Shown piece after piece: positions 7,365-15,548 of a DNA stretch of 64,000 bases. Every line of letters starts with the position of its first letter. Within the stretch, counting starts at the first letter, position 1. Location of the stretch: contig NZ_CP146022.1 in NCBI RefSeq assembly GCF_036967205.1, positions 4,836,001 through 4,900,000 of the forward strand. The letters are read 5' to 3'. A program made the position numbers and the translations under genes. The notes below the pieces were generated by a model that did no database searches, was not told the DNA's origin, and was given only the letters and a program-made list of their open reading frames with translations. This stretch comes from Streptomyces sp. Q6. GTDB lineage: Bacteria; Actinomycetota; Actinomycetes; Streptomycetales; Streptomycetaceae.

Positions 7365-7385
7365 CCTTTCCCCTGATCACGAACG

Positions 7386-7458
7386 TGCCCCCGGCAGGAT
7401 TCGAACCTGCGACACCAGCTTTAGGAGAGCTGTGCTCTATCCCCTGAGCTACGGAGGC
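7386..7458 (-). tRNA. tRNA-Arg (anticodon CCT)
   Basis: On the minus strand the acceptor GCCTCCG pairs with CGGGGGC (one T-G wobble) and is followed by discriminator A. The anticodon loop CTCCTAA carries CCT, reading AGG. The T arm is GCAGG-TTCGAAT-CCTGC. CCA is not encoded. The 3' end faces the prophage, the usual arrangement when a phage or integrative element uses a tRNA 3' end as attachment site. AGG is a rare codon in high-GC genomes. Confidence 0.95.
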
Positions 7459-7720
7459 CAGACGCGGTGTGCCGCCGTTGACGGCTGTACACCGGCGCCA
7501 GTGTAGCGGGTGGGCGTGGCCCCCTGCCGAGGGTGCCTCCGTGCAGGTCGGGTGAGACTTCTGCCCCTTCGCGGTCGTGGCGGCACCGTGCGTGAGCGGG
7601 TGGGCGGTGAGCGGGCGGTCGGCGCGATCGTGGGGCGGGGCCGGCGGCTGTCGGCCCGGGGCGGGGTGTGGCCCGCACGTATCTTGACGGGGACCCGCTG
7701 CGCGGACGTACCGTCCCACA

Positions 7721-9445
7721 ATGGACTCTCTGGAAGCGTTGCTCACCGCGCCGGGTGCACCCTTCGCCGTCGAGCGGGGTGAGGACGGGGGCCTCGCGTA
7801 CGCCGAAGGGCCGCGCACGCTGCGGGAGTTCGCCGAGACGACGTGGGCGTTCGGTGACACGCCGTTCCTGATCGCCGAGACCGGACGGCTGACGTACGGC
7901 GAGTTCTTCGCGGCGGCCTGCGCCCTCGCCCGGCGTTTCCTCGACCCGGGGGAGGGTGGCTACGGGCTGCGGCCGGGGGATCGTGCCGTCATCGCCATGC
8001 GTAATCACCCCGAATGGCAAGTCGCCTTCTGGGCCGCGCAGTTGGCGGGTCTGGTGGCCGTGCCGCTGAACTCGTGGTGGACCGCCGACGAGTTCGCGTA
8101 CGCCCTCGACGACTGCGAGCCCGGCGTGCTGCTCGTCGACGGTGAGCGCTACGAGCGCGTCGCCCCGTGGCTCGATGCCGCGGGCCGGGGAGGAGAGGGA
8201 GGGCGGCGGCCCTGGACGCTCGTGTTTCATGACGGGGGGCGGAGCGTGGGTGGGGCGCGCGTCGAGCGGTACGTGGATCTGCCGCCCGCCGATCCGCAGC
8301 TCGGGCCGCCCGACATCGACGTGCAGCCGGACTGGGACGCCACGATCCTCTACACGTCGGGGACCACGGGCCGGCCCAAGGGTGCCGTCGCCACCCACCA
8401 CGCCCACATGGGCGCCATCGCCAACCCCCGCTATTTCGCGGCGCTTTCCAGTCTCGGGCGCGGCCAGATCCCCGGGCAGGGGCCGGTGCCGGTCGGGCTG
8501 CTCACGTTCCCCTTCTTCCACGTCGCCGCGTTCACCGGGTTCTACGGGGCCATGGCGGCGGGCGGCACTCTCGTACTGCTGCGCAAGTGGGACCCGGACG
8601 CGGCGCTCGCCGCGATCCGTGACCACGGTGTCGCCGCCTTCGGCGGCGTGCCGACCACCGCGCTGCAACTGTTGGCCAGGGCAGCGGAGTTGGGGGATCC
8701 GCTACCGACGTTGACCATGTTCAACACCGGCGGGGCCGCGGCCCCCGCCCACCTCGTCGGCCGGCTCACCGACCACTACGGCGAACGCATCGAACCCCGC
8801 AACGGCTACGGGCTGACCGAGACCCTCGGCGGCGTCACCGCCAACTTCGGCGACCAGTACCGCCGTTGGCCCGCGAGCGTGGGGCGGCCCGCGCCCGCCG
8901 TGGAGACCCGGATCGCCGGGCCGGACGGCACGCCCCTGCCCGACGGGGAGATCGGCGAGCTGTGGCTGCGCGGCCAGTGCCTGGTGCGCGGCTACTGGCG
9001 GGACCCGGCGGCGACCGAGGCGGCGTTCACCCCGGACGGCTGGTTCCGCACCGGCGATCTCGCGACCTCGGCGGACGGCCGGATCAGCGTCGTGGACCGG
9101 ATCAAGGACATGGTGATCAGGGGCGGCGAGAACGTCTACTGCGTCGAGGTCGAGTCCTGCCTCCACGACCACCCGGACGTCCTGGAGGCCGCGGTCGTGG
9201 GCGTCCCGCACCCGGAGCTCGGCGAGGAGGTGGCGGCCCTGATCCGCACCCGCCCCGGCTCGGACCTCACCGCGGAGGCGGTCCGCGCGTTCGCGGCGAA
9301 GACCCTGGCGGCCTTCAAGGTCCCGGCCCACGTACTCCTCCAGGAGACGGAGCTCCCCCGCAACGCGACGGGGAAGGTCCTCAAGCGGGACGTGCGCGCA
9401 TCGGTGACGCGAGCGCGACCTCGGCCGAGCCCCTCCGGCGATTGA
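7721..9445 (+). CDS. AMP-dependent acyl-CoA synthetase / ligase
   Basis: The enzyme activates a carboxylic acid with ATP to an acyl-AMP and passes it to CoA. The 574 residues hold the AMP-binding signature YTSGTTGRPKGAVATHH at about 210-226, GYGLTE near 366, GWFRTGDL near 444, the hinge RIKDMVIRGGENVYCVEVES near 460, and the C-terminal catalytic lysine motif PRNATGKVLKRD near 546. Length matches medium- or long-chain acyl-CoA synthetases. TTGACG at 7684 lies shortly upstream of the start, and the transcript may have a very short leader. Substrate chain length cannot be read from sequence. Confidence 0.9.
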   Translation: MDSLEALLTAPGAPFAVERGEDGGLAYAEGPRTLREFAETTWAFGDTPFLIAETGRLTYGEFFAAACALARRFLDPGEGGYGLRPGDRAVIAMRNHPEWQVAFWAAQLAGLVAVPLNSWWTADEFAYALDDCEPGVLLVDGERYERVAPWLDAAGRGGEGGRRPWTLVFHDGGRSVGGARVERYVDLPPADPQLGPPDIDVQPDWDATILYTSGTTGRPKGAVATHHAHMGAIANPRYFAALSSLGRGQIPGQGPVPVGLLTFPFFHVAAFTGFYGAMAAGGTLVLLRKWDPDAALAAIRDHGVAAFGGVPTTALQLLARAAELGDPLPTLTMFNTGGAAAPAHLVGRLTDHYGERIEPRNGYGLTETLGGVTANFGDQYRRWPASVGRPAPAVETRIAGPDGTPLPDGEIGELWLRGQCLVRGYWRDPAATEAAFTPDGWFRTGDLATSADGRISVVDRIKDMVIRGGENVYCVEVESCLHDHPDVLEAAVVGVPHPELGEEVAALIRTRPGSDLTAEAVRAFAAKTLAAFKVPAHVLLQETELPRNATGKVLKRDVRASVTRARPRPSPSGD

Positions 9446-9463
9446 GAGCGGAGCCCGAAGACC

Positions 9464-10738
9464 TCAGCGGCGGGTGACGTACACCCGGTAGTTCCCGGAC
9501 GAGTCCGCCCCGCCCACGGAGATCCGCACGCCCGACTTCCGGTCCCGGAAGACCTCCCCGGGGCGGAACGGCGCGTCGGAGAGCTCCGCGTGCACGTTGG
9601 GCCGCCGCGTGCACCCGCCGCTGTCCGGCGTGGAGTCCTCCACGGTGACGGGGCCGTGCCCGGTGTCCACGTCCGCGTCGACCTTGTAGACGAGCACGCC
9701 GGGCCGGCACACCGCCTCGTCGTTGCCCTCCTGCGTCCGCACCTCGATCGCGTACCCGGTCTTCTCGGTCAGCGGCACGAACGCCATCTTCGTCCCGCCG
9801 GCCCGCCCGAGCGGCGTCAGCAGGTGCTCGGTGGTGCCGGGCTGCGCGGCGCAGCCGATCTGGGAGTCGTCGAGCCAGCCCAGCTTCCACTTGTGCCAGC
9901 CGAGGAGGTCGTTCCCGACACCCCAGTCCTCGCTCATGATGTCCCAGTGCCCGACGGCCCCGCCGCCGTCCTGGGTGTAGAGGTCGGGCAGCCCGAAGAC
10001 GTGCCCGTTCTCGTGCGGAAGGACCCGGTAGCCGGTCTCCGCGTAGCTGCCGGAGCCGTCGTCCTGGCGGGAGTACACGAACGACACGTTCGACAGCGGG
10101 GCGCCGTCGGCGACCGGCGCCTCGTGGTTCCCGGCGAACGTCACGGACAGCACGGTGTCCAGGGCGGACGGCCCCGCGTTCGGCGTGGTCAGGATGTTCA
10201 CCAGGTCGTACTGGCGGAAGTCCACGTCCTGGTCGGCCGCCGCCACGATGTCGTCGACCAGTTCGCGGTAGCCGGGCTCGAAGGGGGCGCCGCGCTCTAT
10301 CCCGTACGCGGCGAACGGCTTCGGCATCCGCAGCCAGTGCTGGACGGGAGCCTCGGGCCGGTAGTCGAGGCGCCCGTACGAGCCGGTCTCGAACCACTTC
10401 TGGGTCTTCGGGAAGAACTCGCCGAGCCGGTCCATCGCCGTGCCCTCACCGGGCGCGTCCGGGAAGTCGATCATGAGGTTCAGGGCGCGGACGGTGCCGG
10501 TGGACCGGGCGTAGCCGGGAGAGGTGGGCACGCCCTCCGACATCTGCACGCCGAGCGCGCCGCGGATCATGCAGGGCCCGAGCGACGTCGCCCGCGCCTG
10601 GGCCACGGGGCCCGCCGCGCTCGTCGAGCCGTCGAGGAGGCGGCCGGTGCTCGCCGTCATGGTCAGCGCGAGGGCCACCGCCGTGGCTCCGGCGAGCATC
10701 GCGCCCCGTCGGCCCCTGCGTATCCGCTGCTGCCGCAT
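9464..10738 (-). CDS. Secreted M6-family-like metalloprotease
   Basis: The 424-residue product has a basic N-terminus and a hydrophobic signal segment (about 14-43: MLAGATAVALALTMTAS). The zinc-protease motif HENGHVFGLPDLY lies at about 241-253, giving HExxHxxGxxD. Two His and a distal Asp/His ligand set is typical of immune-inhibitor-A-type M6 peptidases. The following GHWDIMS may be the Met-turn. The C-terminal half is beta-type. It is a single gene, convergent with the synthetase, and is likely exported to degrade protein. Confidence 0.85.
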   Translation of the reverse strand: MRQQRIRRGRRGAMLAGATAVALALTMTASTGRLLDGSTSAAGPVAQARATSLGPCMIRGALGVQMSEGVPTSPGYARSTGTVRALNLMIDFPDAPGEGTAMDRLGEFFPKTQKWFETGSYGRLDYRPEAPVQHWLRMPKPFAAYGIERGAPFEPGYRELVDDIVAAADQDVDFRQYDLVNILTTPNAGPSALDTVLSVTFAGNHEAPVADGAPLSNVSFVYSRQDDGSGSYAETGYRVLPHENGHVFGLPDLYTQDGGGAVGHWDIMSEDWGVGNDLLGWHKWKLGWLDDSQIGCAAQPGTTEHLLTPLGRAGGTKMAFVPLTEKTGYAIEVRTQEGNDEAVCRPGVLVYKVDADVDTGHGPVTVEDSTPDSGGCTRRPNVHAELSDAPFRPGEVFRDRKSGVRISVGGADSSGNYRVYVTRR

Positions 10739-10870
10739 TCGACCCGCCTCACGCTCGGCTCCTTTTCGATCACCCTGTGTCGAGGTGCGGCGGGCCGCGC
10801 GCTGGGTGCGCCGATCGTGGGTTTCTGCCGCACGGGGGGTGTGAGCCAGGTCACATGCGCGCCGGGAAAT

Positions 10871-10893
10871 AACCGGGGACGTTCTCCCCGTTT
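10871..10893. promoter_or_regulatory. Candidate TetR operator
   Basis: AACCGGGGA and TCTCCCCGTT form an imperfect dyad about 85 bases upstream of the TetR gene, in the divergent spacer with the protease gene. The position suits autoregulation. Confidence 0.4.
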
Positions 10894-10975
10894 AGTCGTG
10901 TGTCCGCGTGAAGCGGGGACTCGCTCCCCGGTTACGCGCCGGCACCCCAGTGAACCGAGACCGAAGGAGACCGCC

Positions 10976-11641
10976 GTGGTCACCGCCACCGCCACCGAGC
11001 AGCCGCAGTGCCGTGCCCCGCGTCCGCGGGCCGACGCCGTGCGCAACCGGGAGCGGATCGTGGCGGCGGCACGCGAGCTGCTCGTCGAGCACGGGACCGA
11101 CCTCCCGCTCGACGAGGTCGCCCGCCGGGCCGGCGTCGGCAACGCCACGCTGTACCGGAACTTCAAGGACCGCGGCGAACTGATGCACCACGTCGTTCTC
11201 ACGGTCACCGATCACGTCACCGAGCACGCGGAGCAGGCGCTCGCCGCCGAGGAAGCCGGCGAGAAGACCGCGTTCGAGGCGCTGCGCACCTTCGTGCACC
11301 TGGCCGCCGACGAGCGCATCGGCGCGCTCTGCCCGATGCTGAACGCCACCTTCGACAAGGACCACCCGGACGTCGTCGCCGCGCTCGACCGGCTCACCGC
11401 CGGCATCGAGGAGCTCATCGGACGGGCCCGTACGGCGGGCCAGCTGCGCACCGACGTCGGCGTCGGGGACCTGATGGTCGCCCTCTCCCAGCTCACCCGG
11501 CCGCTGCCCGGCACCGCGTGCCTGGACTTCGACCGCTTCGTACACCGTCATCTCCAGCTGTTCCTCGACGGCCTGATGACACCCGCCCGCTCGGAACTCC
11601 CGGGCGAGGCCGCGACCTTGGAGGACCTCCGCCAGGACTGA
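10976..11641 (+). CDS. TetR-family transcriptional regulator of the adjacent exporter
   Basis: The GTG at 10976 follows AAGGAG. The 221 residues have an N-terminal helix-turn-helix at about 22-68 (IVAAARELLVEHGTDLPLDEVARRAGVGNATLYRNFKDRGEL). The alpha-helical C-terminal ligand domain matches the TetR_C group that ends with a LFLDGL segment. It is followed on the same strand by an EmrB/QacA exporter after a 200-base repeat-rich gap. Repression of that exporter, relieved by the exported compound, is the usual role of this arrangement and is inferred here. Confidence 0.9.
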   Translation: MVTATATEQPQCRAPRPRADAVRNRERIVAAARELLVEHGTDLPLDEVARRAGVGNATLYRNFKDRGELMHHVVLTVTDHVTEHAEQALAAEEAGEKTAFEALRTFVHLAADERIGALCPMLNATFDKDHPDVVAALDRLTAGIEELIGRARTAGQLRTDVGVGDLMVALSQLTRPLPGTACLDFDRFVHRHLQLFLDGLMTPARSELPGEAATLEDLRQD

Positions 11642-11649
11642 GGCCCCGC

Positions 11650-11755
11650 CCTCGTACCACCACGCCTCGTACGACCTCGACCTCCTCGTACGACCACGAA
11701 CCCGTACGACGACCTCGACCTCGTACGACCCCGACCTCGCACGACCACGACATGG
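11650..11755. repeat. Degenerate CTCGTACGACC repeats
   Basis: CTCGTACGACC and close variants (CTCGTACGAC, CCCGTACGAC, CTCGCACGACC) recur about six times with irregular spacing between the TetR and exporter genes. GTACGAC-type sequence is partly self-complementary. Function unknown. Confidence 0.55.
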
Positions 11756-11841
11756 AACACGCGACGCGGCGCACCCGCGGCGTCCGTGCGGATCCATACA
11801 GAACCGATTTCTCACGCTTAACCACGACTTGGAGTCCCGCT

Positions 11842-13371
11842 GTGGGTACCCCCTTGCCGGAAACGGCTTCTCTCGACGGCGACGCGCGCCGCTGGAAGGC
11901 CCTGGTCTTCATCGCGCTCGCTCAGCTGATGGTCGTCCTCGACGCCACCATCGTGAACATCGCCCTGCCCGCCGCCCAGACCGACCTCGGCATCTCCGAC
12001 GGCAACAAGCAGTGGGTCATCACGGCCTACGCGCTCGCCTTCGGCGGCCTGCTCCTGTTCGGCGGACGCATCGCCGACCTGTGGGGCCGCAAGCAGACCT
12101 TCGTGACCGGCCTGCTCGGCTTCGCCTTCGCCTCGGCGCTCGGCGGCGCCGCGCAGAACGAGGCCATGATGTTCGGCGCCCGTGCGCTCCAGGGCCTCTT
12201 CGGGGCGCTGCTCGCCCCGGCCGCCCTCTCGCTGCTGGCCGTCATGTTCACCGACGCCAAGGAGCGCGCGAAGGCGTTCGGCATCTACGGTGCGATCGCC
12301 GGTGGCGGTGGCGCCGTGGGCCTGATCCTCGGCGGTTTCCTCACCGAGTACCTGAACTGGCGCTGGACGTTCTTCGTGAACATCCCGTTCGCGATCATCG
12401 CCGCCGCCGGTGCGTACTTCGTCATCCGTGAGCCGGCCGGCGGCCGCAACCGCTCGCCGCTCGACATCCCCGGCGTCGTCCTCTCCACCCTCGGCCTGGT
12501 CTCCCTGGTCTACGGCTTCACGCGCGCCGAGTCCGAGGGCTGGTCGGACCCGACCACCATCGGCATGTTCGTCGCGTCCGCGGTCCTGCTCCTCGCCTTC
12601 GTCGCCACCGAGGCCAAGGTGAAGCACCCGCTGCTGCCGCTGCGCGTCGTCGCCGACCGCAACCGCGGCGGTGTCTACGCCTCGCTCGGCCTCGCCGTGA
12701 TCAGCATGTTCGGCCTGTTCCTCTTCCTGACCTACTACCTGCAGATCGTGAAGGGCTTCTCGCCGGTCAAGACCGGCTTCGCGTTCCTGCCGATGATCGC
12801 GGGCATGATCACGGGCTCGACCCAGATCGGCGCCCGCCTGATGACGCGGGTCCCCCCGCGCCTCCTGATGGGTCCGGGCTTCCTGCTCGCCGCCTTCGGC
12901 ATGCTGATCCTCACGCAGCTCCAGGTGGACTCCTCGTACGCCGGTCTGATCCTGCCCGCCCAGCTGCTGCTCGGCCTCGGCATGGGTACGGCGTTCATGC
13001 CCGCCATGTCGCTCGCCACGATCGGTGTCGAGGCGCGGGACGCGGGTGTCGCCTCCGCGATGGTCAACACCTCGCAGCAGGTCGGCGGCGCCATCGGCAC
13101 GGCCCTCCTGAACACGATCGCGGCCTCGGCCACGACCGCGTACCTGGTGGACCACGCGGGCGGCAGCGTGAACCAGCAGCTGCTCCAGGCGCAGGCCATG
13201 GTGGACGGCTACACGCACGCCATCTGGTGGGCGGTCGGCATCCTCGCCGTCTCGGCGACGATCGCGTTCGCGCTCATCAACACCGGCGTCCCGGGCTCCG
13301 GTCCGGCCGCCGCGTCCGGCAGCACCGAGGGTGTCGAGGACGAGGTGCCGATCCCGGTGATCGCGCACTGA
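11842..13371 (+). CDS. DHA2-family (EmrB/QacA) multidrug MFS exporter, 14 TM
   Basis: The 509-residue integral membrane protein is of the drug:H+ antiporter-2 type. The start is GTG 11842 with TTGGAG upstream. The family motif LDATIVNIALP lies in TM1, GGRIADLWGRKQ in the TM2-3 loop, and an antiporter motif C-like region in TM5 (GAIAGGGGAVGLILGGFL). About 14 hydrophobic helices are present and the C-terminus is soluble and acidic. It is likely controlled by the TetR gene upstream. Substrate unknown. Confidence 0.9.
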   Translation: MGTPLPETASLDGDARRWKALVFIALAQLMVVLDATIVNIALPAAQTDLGISDGNKQWVITAYALAFGGLLLFGGRIADLWGRKQTFVTGLLGFAFASALGGAAQNEAMMFGARALQGLFGALLAPAALSLLAVMFTDAKERAKAFGIYGAIAGGGGAVGLILGGFLTEYLNWRWTFFVNIPFAIIAAAGAYFVIREPAGGRNRSPLDIPGVVLSTLGLVSLVYGFTRAESEGWSDPTTIGMFVASAVLLLAFVATEAKVKHPLLPLRVVADRNRGGVYASLGLAVISMFGLFLFLTYYLQIVKGFSPVKTGFAFLPMIAGMITGSTQIGARLMTRVPPRLLMGPGFLLAAFGMLILTQLQVDSSYAGLILPAQLLLGLGMGTAFMPAMSLATIGVEARDAGVASAMVNTSQQVGGAIGTALLNTIAASATTAYLVDHAGGSVNQQLLQAQAMVDGYTHAIWWAVGILAVSATIAFALINTGVPGSGPAAASGSTEGVEDEVPIPVIAH

Positions 13372-13409
13372 TCCGGCGCACGGCCGTGACGGCGGCCGTG
13401 CCCCCGCTC

Positions 13410-13925
13410 TCACCTGAGCCAGGGGAGGTCCGCCCCGGCCTCCTTGGGCTGAAGTCCCTCGGCGACGATCCGCATGATCTCGCCGAGGGACTTCTGCTGT
13501 TCCGGGGTGAGCCGGTCGAACAGGGCCTGGCGGACGGCCGTGACATGGCCGGGCGCGGACCGCTTCAGGACGTCGAGGCCGGCGTCGGTCAGGACCGCGA
13601 ACTGCCCGCGCTTGTCCGAGGGGCAGTCCTCGCGCCGCACCCAGCCGCTCTTCTCCAGGCGCGCGATCGCGTGCGACAGCCGGGAACGGGTGATCTTCGC
13701 GTTGATCGCCAGCTCCGTCATCCGCAGCCGCCGCCGCGGCGCCTCGCTGAGTGCGACCAGGAGCCCGAAGTAGACGTGCGGCATCTTCGCGTCGCGCTGC
13801 AACTGGCGGTCGAGGTGATCCTCCAGCAGCGTGGTGGCGTGGAGGTACGCGCGCCAGGTCAGCTGCTCGTCGTCGGTGAGCCAGTGCGGCTCGTCGGGGG
13901 TGTGTTCGGGCTCCATGGCAACCAT
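13410..13925 (-). CDS. MarR-family transcriptional regulator
   Basis: ATG 13925 follows GGAGG with an 8-base spacer; a second ATG at 13916 is possible. The 171 residues have a winged-helix MarR domain: MTELAINAKITRSRLSHAIARLEKSGWVRREDCPSDKRGQFAVLT at about 70-115. Divergent from a LigB-type dioxygenase, it shares a spacer of 86 bases that holds CTTGAA-based dyads. MarR proteins of this type commonly repress a divergent aromatic or redox gene and are released by phenolic ligands. The actual ligand is unknown. Confidence 0.92.
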   Translation of the reverse strand: MVAMEPEHTPDEPHWLTDDEQLTWRAYLHATTLLEDHLDRQLQRDAKMPHVYFGLLVALSEAPRRRLRMTELAINAKITRSRLSHAIARLEKSGWVRREDCPSDKRGQFAVLTDAGLDVLKRSAPGHVTAVRQALFDRLTPEQQKSLGEIMRIVAEGLQPKEAGADLPWLR

Positions 13926-13940
13926 CGTAAAGACCTCCTC

Positions 13941-13998
13941 CTTGAATATTAAACAAACCGGTTGTACGTTCGTCAGTACTTACACTTGAAACTTCAAG
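13941..13998. promoter_or_regulatory. MarR-type operators (CTTGAA dyads) between divergent genes
   Basis: CTTGAAACTTCAAG lies at 13985-13998, overlapping the start of the dioxygenase ribosome site (AAGGAGG). CTTGAATATT lies at 13941-13950 beside the MarR start. Two sites placed to block both divergent genes fit MarR autoregulation. Confidence 0.6.
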
Positions 13999-14011
13999 GA
14001 GGCTGGTCACC

Positions 14012-14800
14012 GTGTCCACCGCACCCGCGCCGGAGCGCATGCCCGCGCTCTACCTCTCCCACGGTGCCCCGCCGCTCGCCGACGACGCCCTGTGGCCCGG
14101 CCAGCTCGCCGCCTGGTCCGCCGACCTGCCCCGGCCGAAGGCGATCCTGATGGTCTCCGCGCACTGGGAGGAGGCCCCGCTCGCCCTCGGCGCCACCCGC
14201 ACGATCCCGCTCGTCTACGACTTCTGGGGCTTCCCCGAGCACTACTACCAGGTGACGTACGCCGCCCCGGGCGCGCCCGAGCTCGCCGATTCCGTACGCA
14301 AGCTGCTGCGCGCCCCGGGCGTGCCGGTGCAGGACGTGCCGGACCGCGGCCTCGACCACGGCGCGTACGTCCCCCTCGTCGAGATGTACCCGGGCGCCGA
14401 CATCCCGGTCCTCCAGGTCTCCATGCCGACGCTCGACCCGCAGAAGCTGATGGACATCGGGCGCCGCCTCGCACCGCTGCGGGACGAGGGCGTCCTGATC
14501 GTCGGCTCCGGCTTCTTCACGCACAACCTCGCCGCGCTCCGGCAGGGCGGCATCCCGGCGTGGTCGGCGGAGTTCGACGACTGGGGACACCGGGCGCTGG
14601 ACGCGGGCGACGTGGACGGACTGCTCGACTTCACGCACAAGTCCCCGGCGGGCGCCCTCGCCCACCCGCGCACGGAGCACTTCGCCCCGCTGTTCGTCAC
14701 GATGGGCGCGGCGGACGCCGCCGGTGAGCTGGACAACCAGCGGTCGGTGATCGACGGGTTCTGGATGGGGCTCGCCAAGCGCTCGGTGCAGTTCGGCTGA
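14012..14800 (+). CDS. LigB-type class III extradiol dioxygenase (4,5-DOPA dioxygenase family)
   Basis: This family opens catechol-type rings with non-haem Fe(II), although some members bind Zn. The GTG at 14012 follows AAGGAGG. The 262 residues include metal-ligand motifs LSHGAPP (His17) and SAHWE (His51), the GLDHGAYVPL motif near 114-123, and a C-terminal TEHFAPLF near 228. Length is typical. The divergent MarR gene suggests induction by an aromatic compound or quinone. No other ring-cleavage genes are nearby, so a stand-alone protective or detoxifying role is possible. Confidence 0.88.
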   Translation: MSTAPAPERMPALYLSHGAPPLADDALWPGQLAAWSADLPRPKAILMVSAHWEEAPLALGATRTIPLVYDFWGFPEHYYQVTYAAPGAPELADSVRKLLRAPGVPVQDVPDRGLDHGAYVPLVEMYPGADIPVLQVSMPTLDPQKLMDIGRRLAPLRDEGVLIVGSGFFTHNLAALRQGGIPAWSAEFDDWGHRALDAGDVDGLLDFTHKSPAGALAHPRTEHFAPLFVTMGAADAAGELDNQRSVIDGFWMGLAKRSVQFG

Positions 14801-14818
14801 GCGGAGTACCGAGCGGTC

Positions 14819-15385
14819 CTAGGGGTACTGGACGGCTGCGCGGCCGGGACCGTCCTGGCCGAGGGACTTCTCGTACCAGGCGACGTCCCAGTACGACCCG
14901 AACTTCCTGCCGACTTCCCTGTACGTGCCGACGTGGCTGAAGCCGAAGCGTTCGTGCAGGCGGACGGAGGCCTCGTTGGGCTGGGTGACGCCGGCGTAGG
15001 CGCGGTGGATGTCCTCGTCGGCGAGCGCCTCGAAGAGCGCCTTGTAGAGGAGCGTGCCGATACCGCGCCCACCCGCGCCGGGCGCGCAGTAGACGGTGAC
15101 CTCGACCGACGTGTCGTACGCCGCCTTCGCGCGGAACGGGCTGGACGTGGCGTACCCGAGGATCGGGCCGGACGTCCCGTCCTCGCGTTCCTGCGCAACC
15201 AGGAGGCGGTGCCGGCCGTCTTCCGGATGGGAGAGCAGCCAAGGACGTCGCTCTTCGGGAGTGAAGACGGCCGTGTCGAAAGTGATCGGCGTCTCACGGA
15301 CGTAGTGGTTGTAGAGGTCCGTGAGTGCGACGAGGTCCCCCTCGACTCCCGGCCTGACCTGCACCGCAGTGAACTCCGACGGCAT
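14819..15385 (-). CDS. GNAT N-acetyltransferase of the phosphinothricin acetyltransferase type
   Basis: The start is taken at the ATG 15385 (MPSEFTAVQVRPG), 188 residues; an in-frame ATG exists at 15436 without a good ribosome site. It matches the PAT/Bar subgroup: LTDLYNHYVRETPITFDT near 23-40, the acetyl-CoA loop APGAGGRGIGTLLYKAL near 101-117, and NEASVRLHERFGFSHVGTYREVGRKFG near 136-162. Family members acetylate phosphinothricin, methionine sulfoximine or related amines. The true substrate is not shown by sequence. Confidence 0.88.
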   Translation of the reverse strand: MPSEFTAVQVRPGVEGDLVALTDLYNHYVRETPITFDTAVFTPEERRPWLLSHPEDGRHRLLVAQEREDGTSGPILGYATSSPFRAKAAYDTSVEVTVYCAPGAGGRGIGTLLYKALFEALADEDIHRAYAGVTQPNEASVRLHERFGFSHVGTYREVGRKFGSYWDVAWYEKSLGQDGPGRAAVQYP

Positions 15386-15456
15386 CCTGTCCCCCTTCTT
15401 CGCGCGGCGTGGCGCGACAGGGTACTGCATGATCACAAAAAAGATGGGGCGGCTTG

Positions 15457-15482
15457 GGAATTCTGTCCGGATTCCAGTCGTT
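15457..15482 (+). promoter_or_regulatory. SigR-type promoter of hrdD
   Basis: GGAAT at 15457-15461, an 18-base spacer and GTT at 15480-15482 match the known SigR consensus GGAAT-N18-GTT. It lies 67 bases upstream of the sigma factor start. hrdD is an established SigR target in S. coelicolor, so this implies induction by thiol-oxidative stress. Confidence 0.8.
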
Positions 15483-15548
15483 GTTTCCTTCGGAAGCAGG
15501 GCACCCGAGAGGGTGTACGAGCCGACCTACCACCGCAAGGGAGCACGC

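Larger units (their letters stand above)
6739..7385. other. Gene-free dyad-rich stretch between repressor and tRNA-Arg
   Basis: About 650 bases show no credible coding sequence: the open frames are short, lack ribosome sites and have no family features. The stretch instead contains a small dyad, a 20-bp perfect palindrome, two hairpins, a perfect 14-bp terminator stem, a tandem 11-mer and the tRNA terminator. It is locally less GC-rich than its neighbours. It probably represents the junction between the integrated element and the host tRNA. Confidence 0.6.

Noticed and set aside
1-7385. Complete prophage
   Set aside because: No integrase, terminase, portal or capsid genes are in the window; only the right-hand end is visible.
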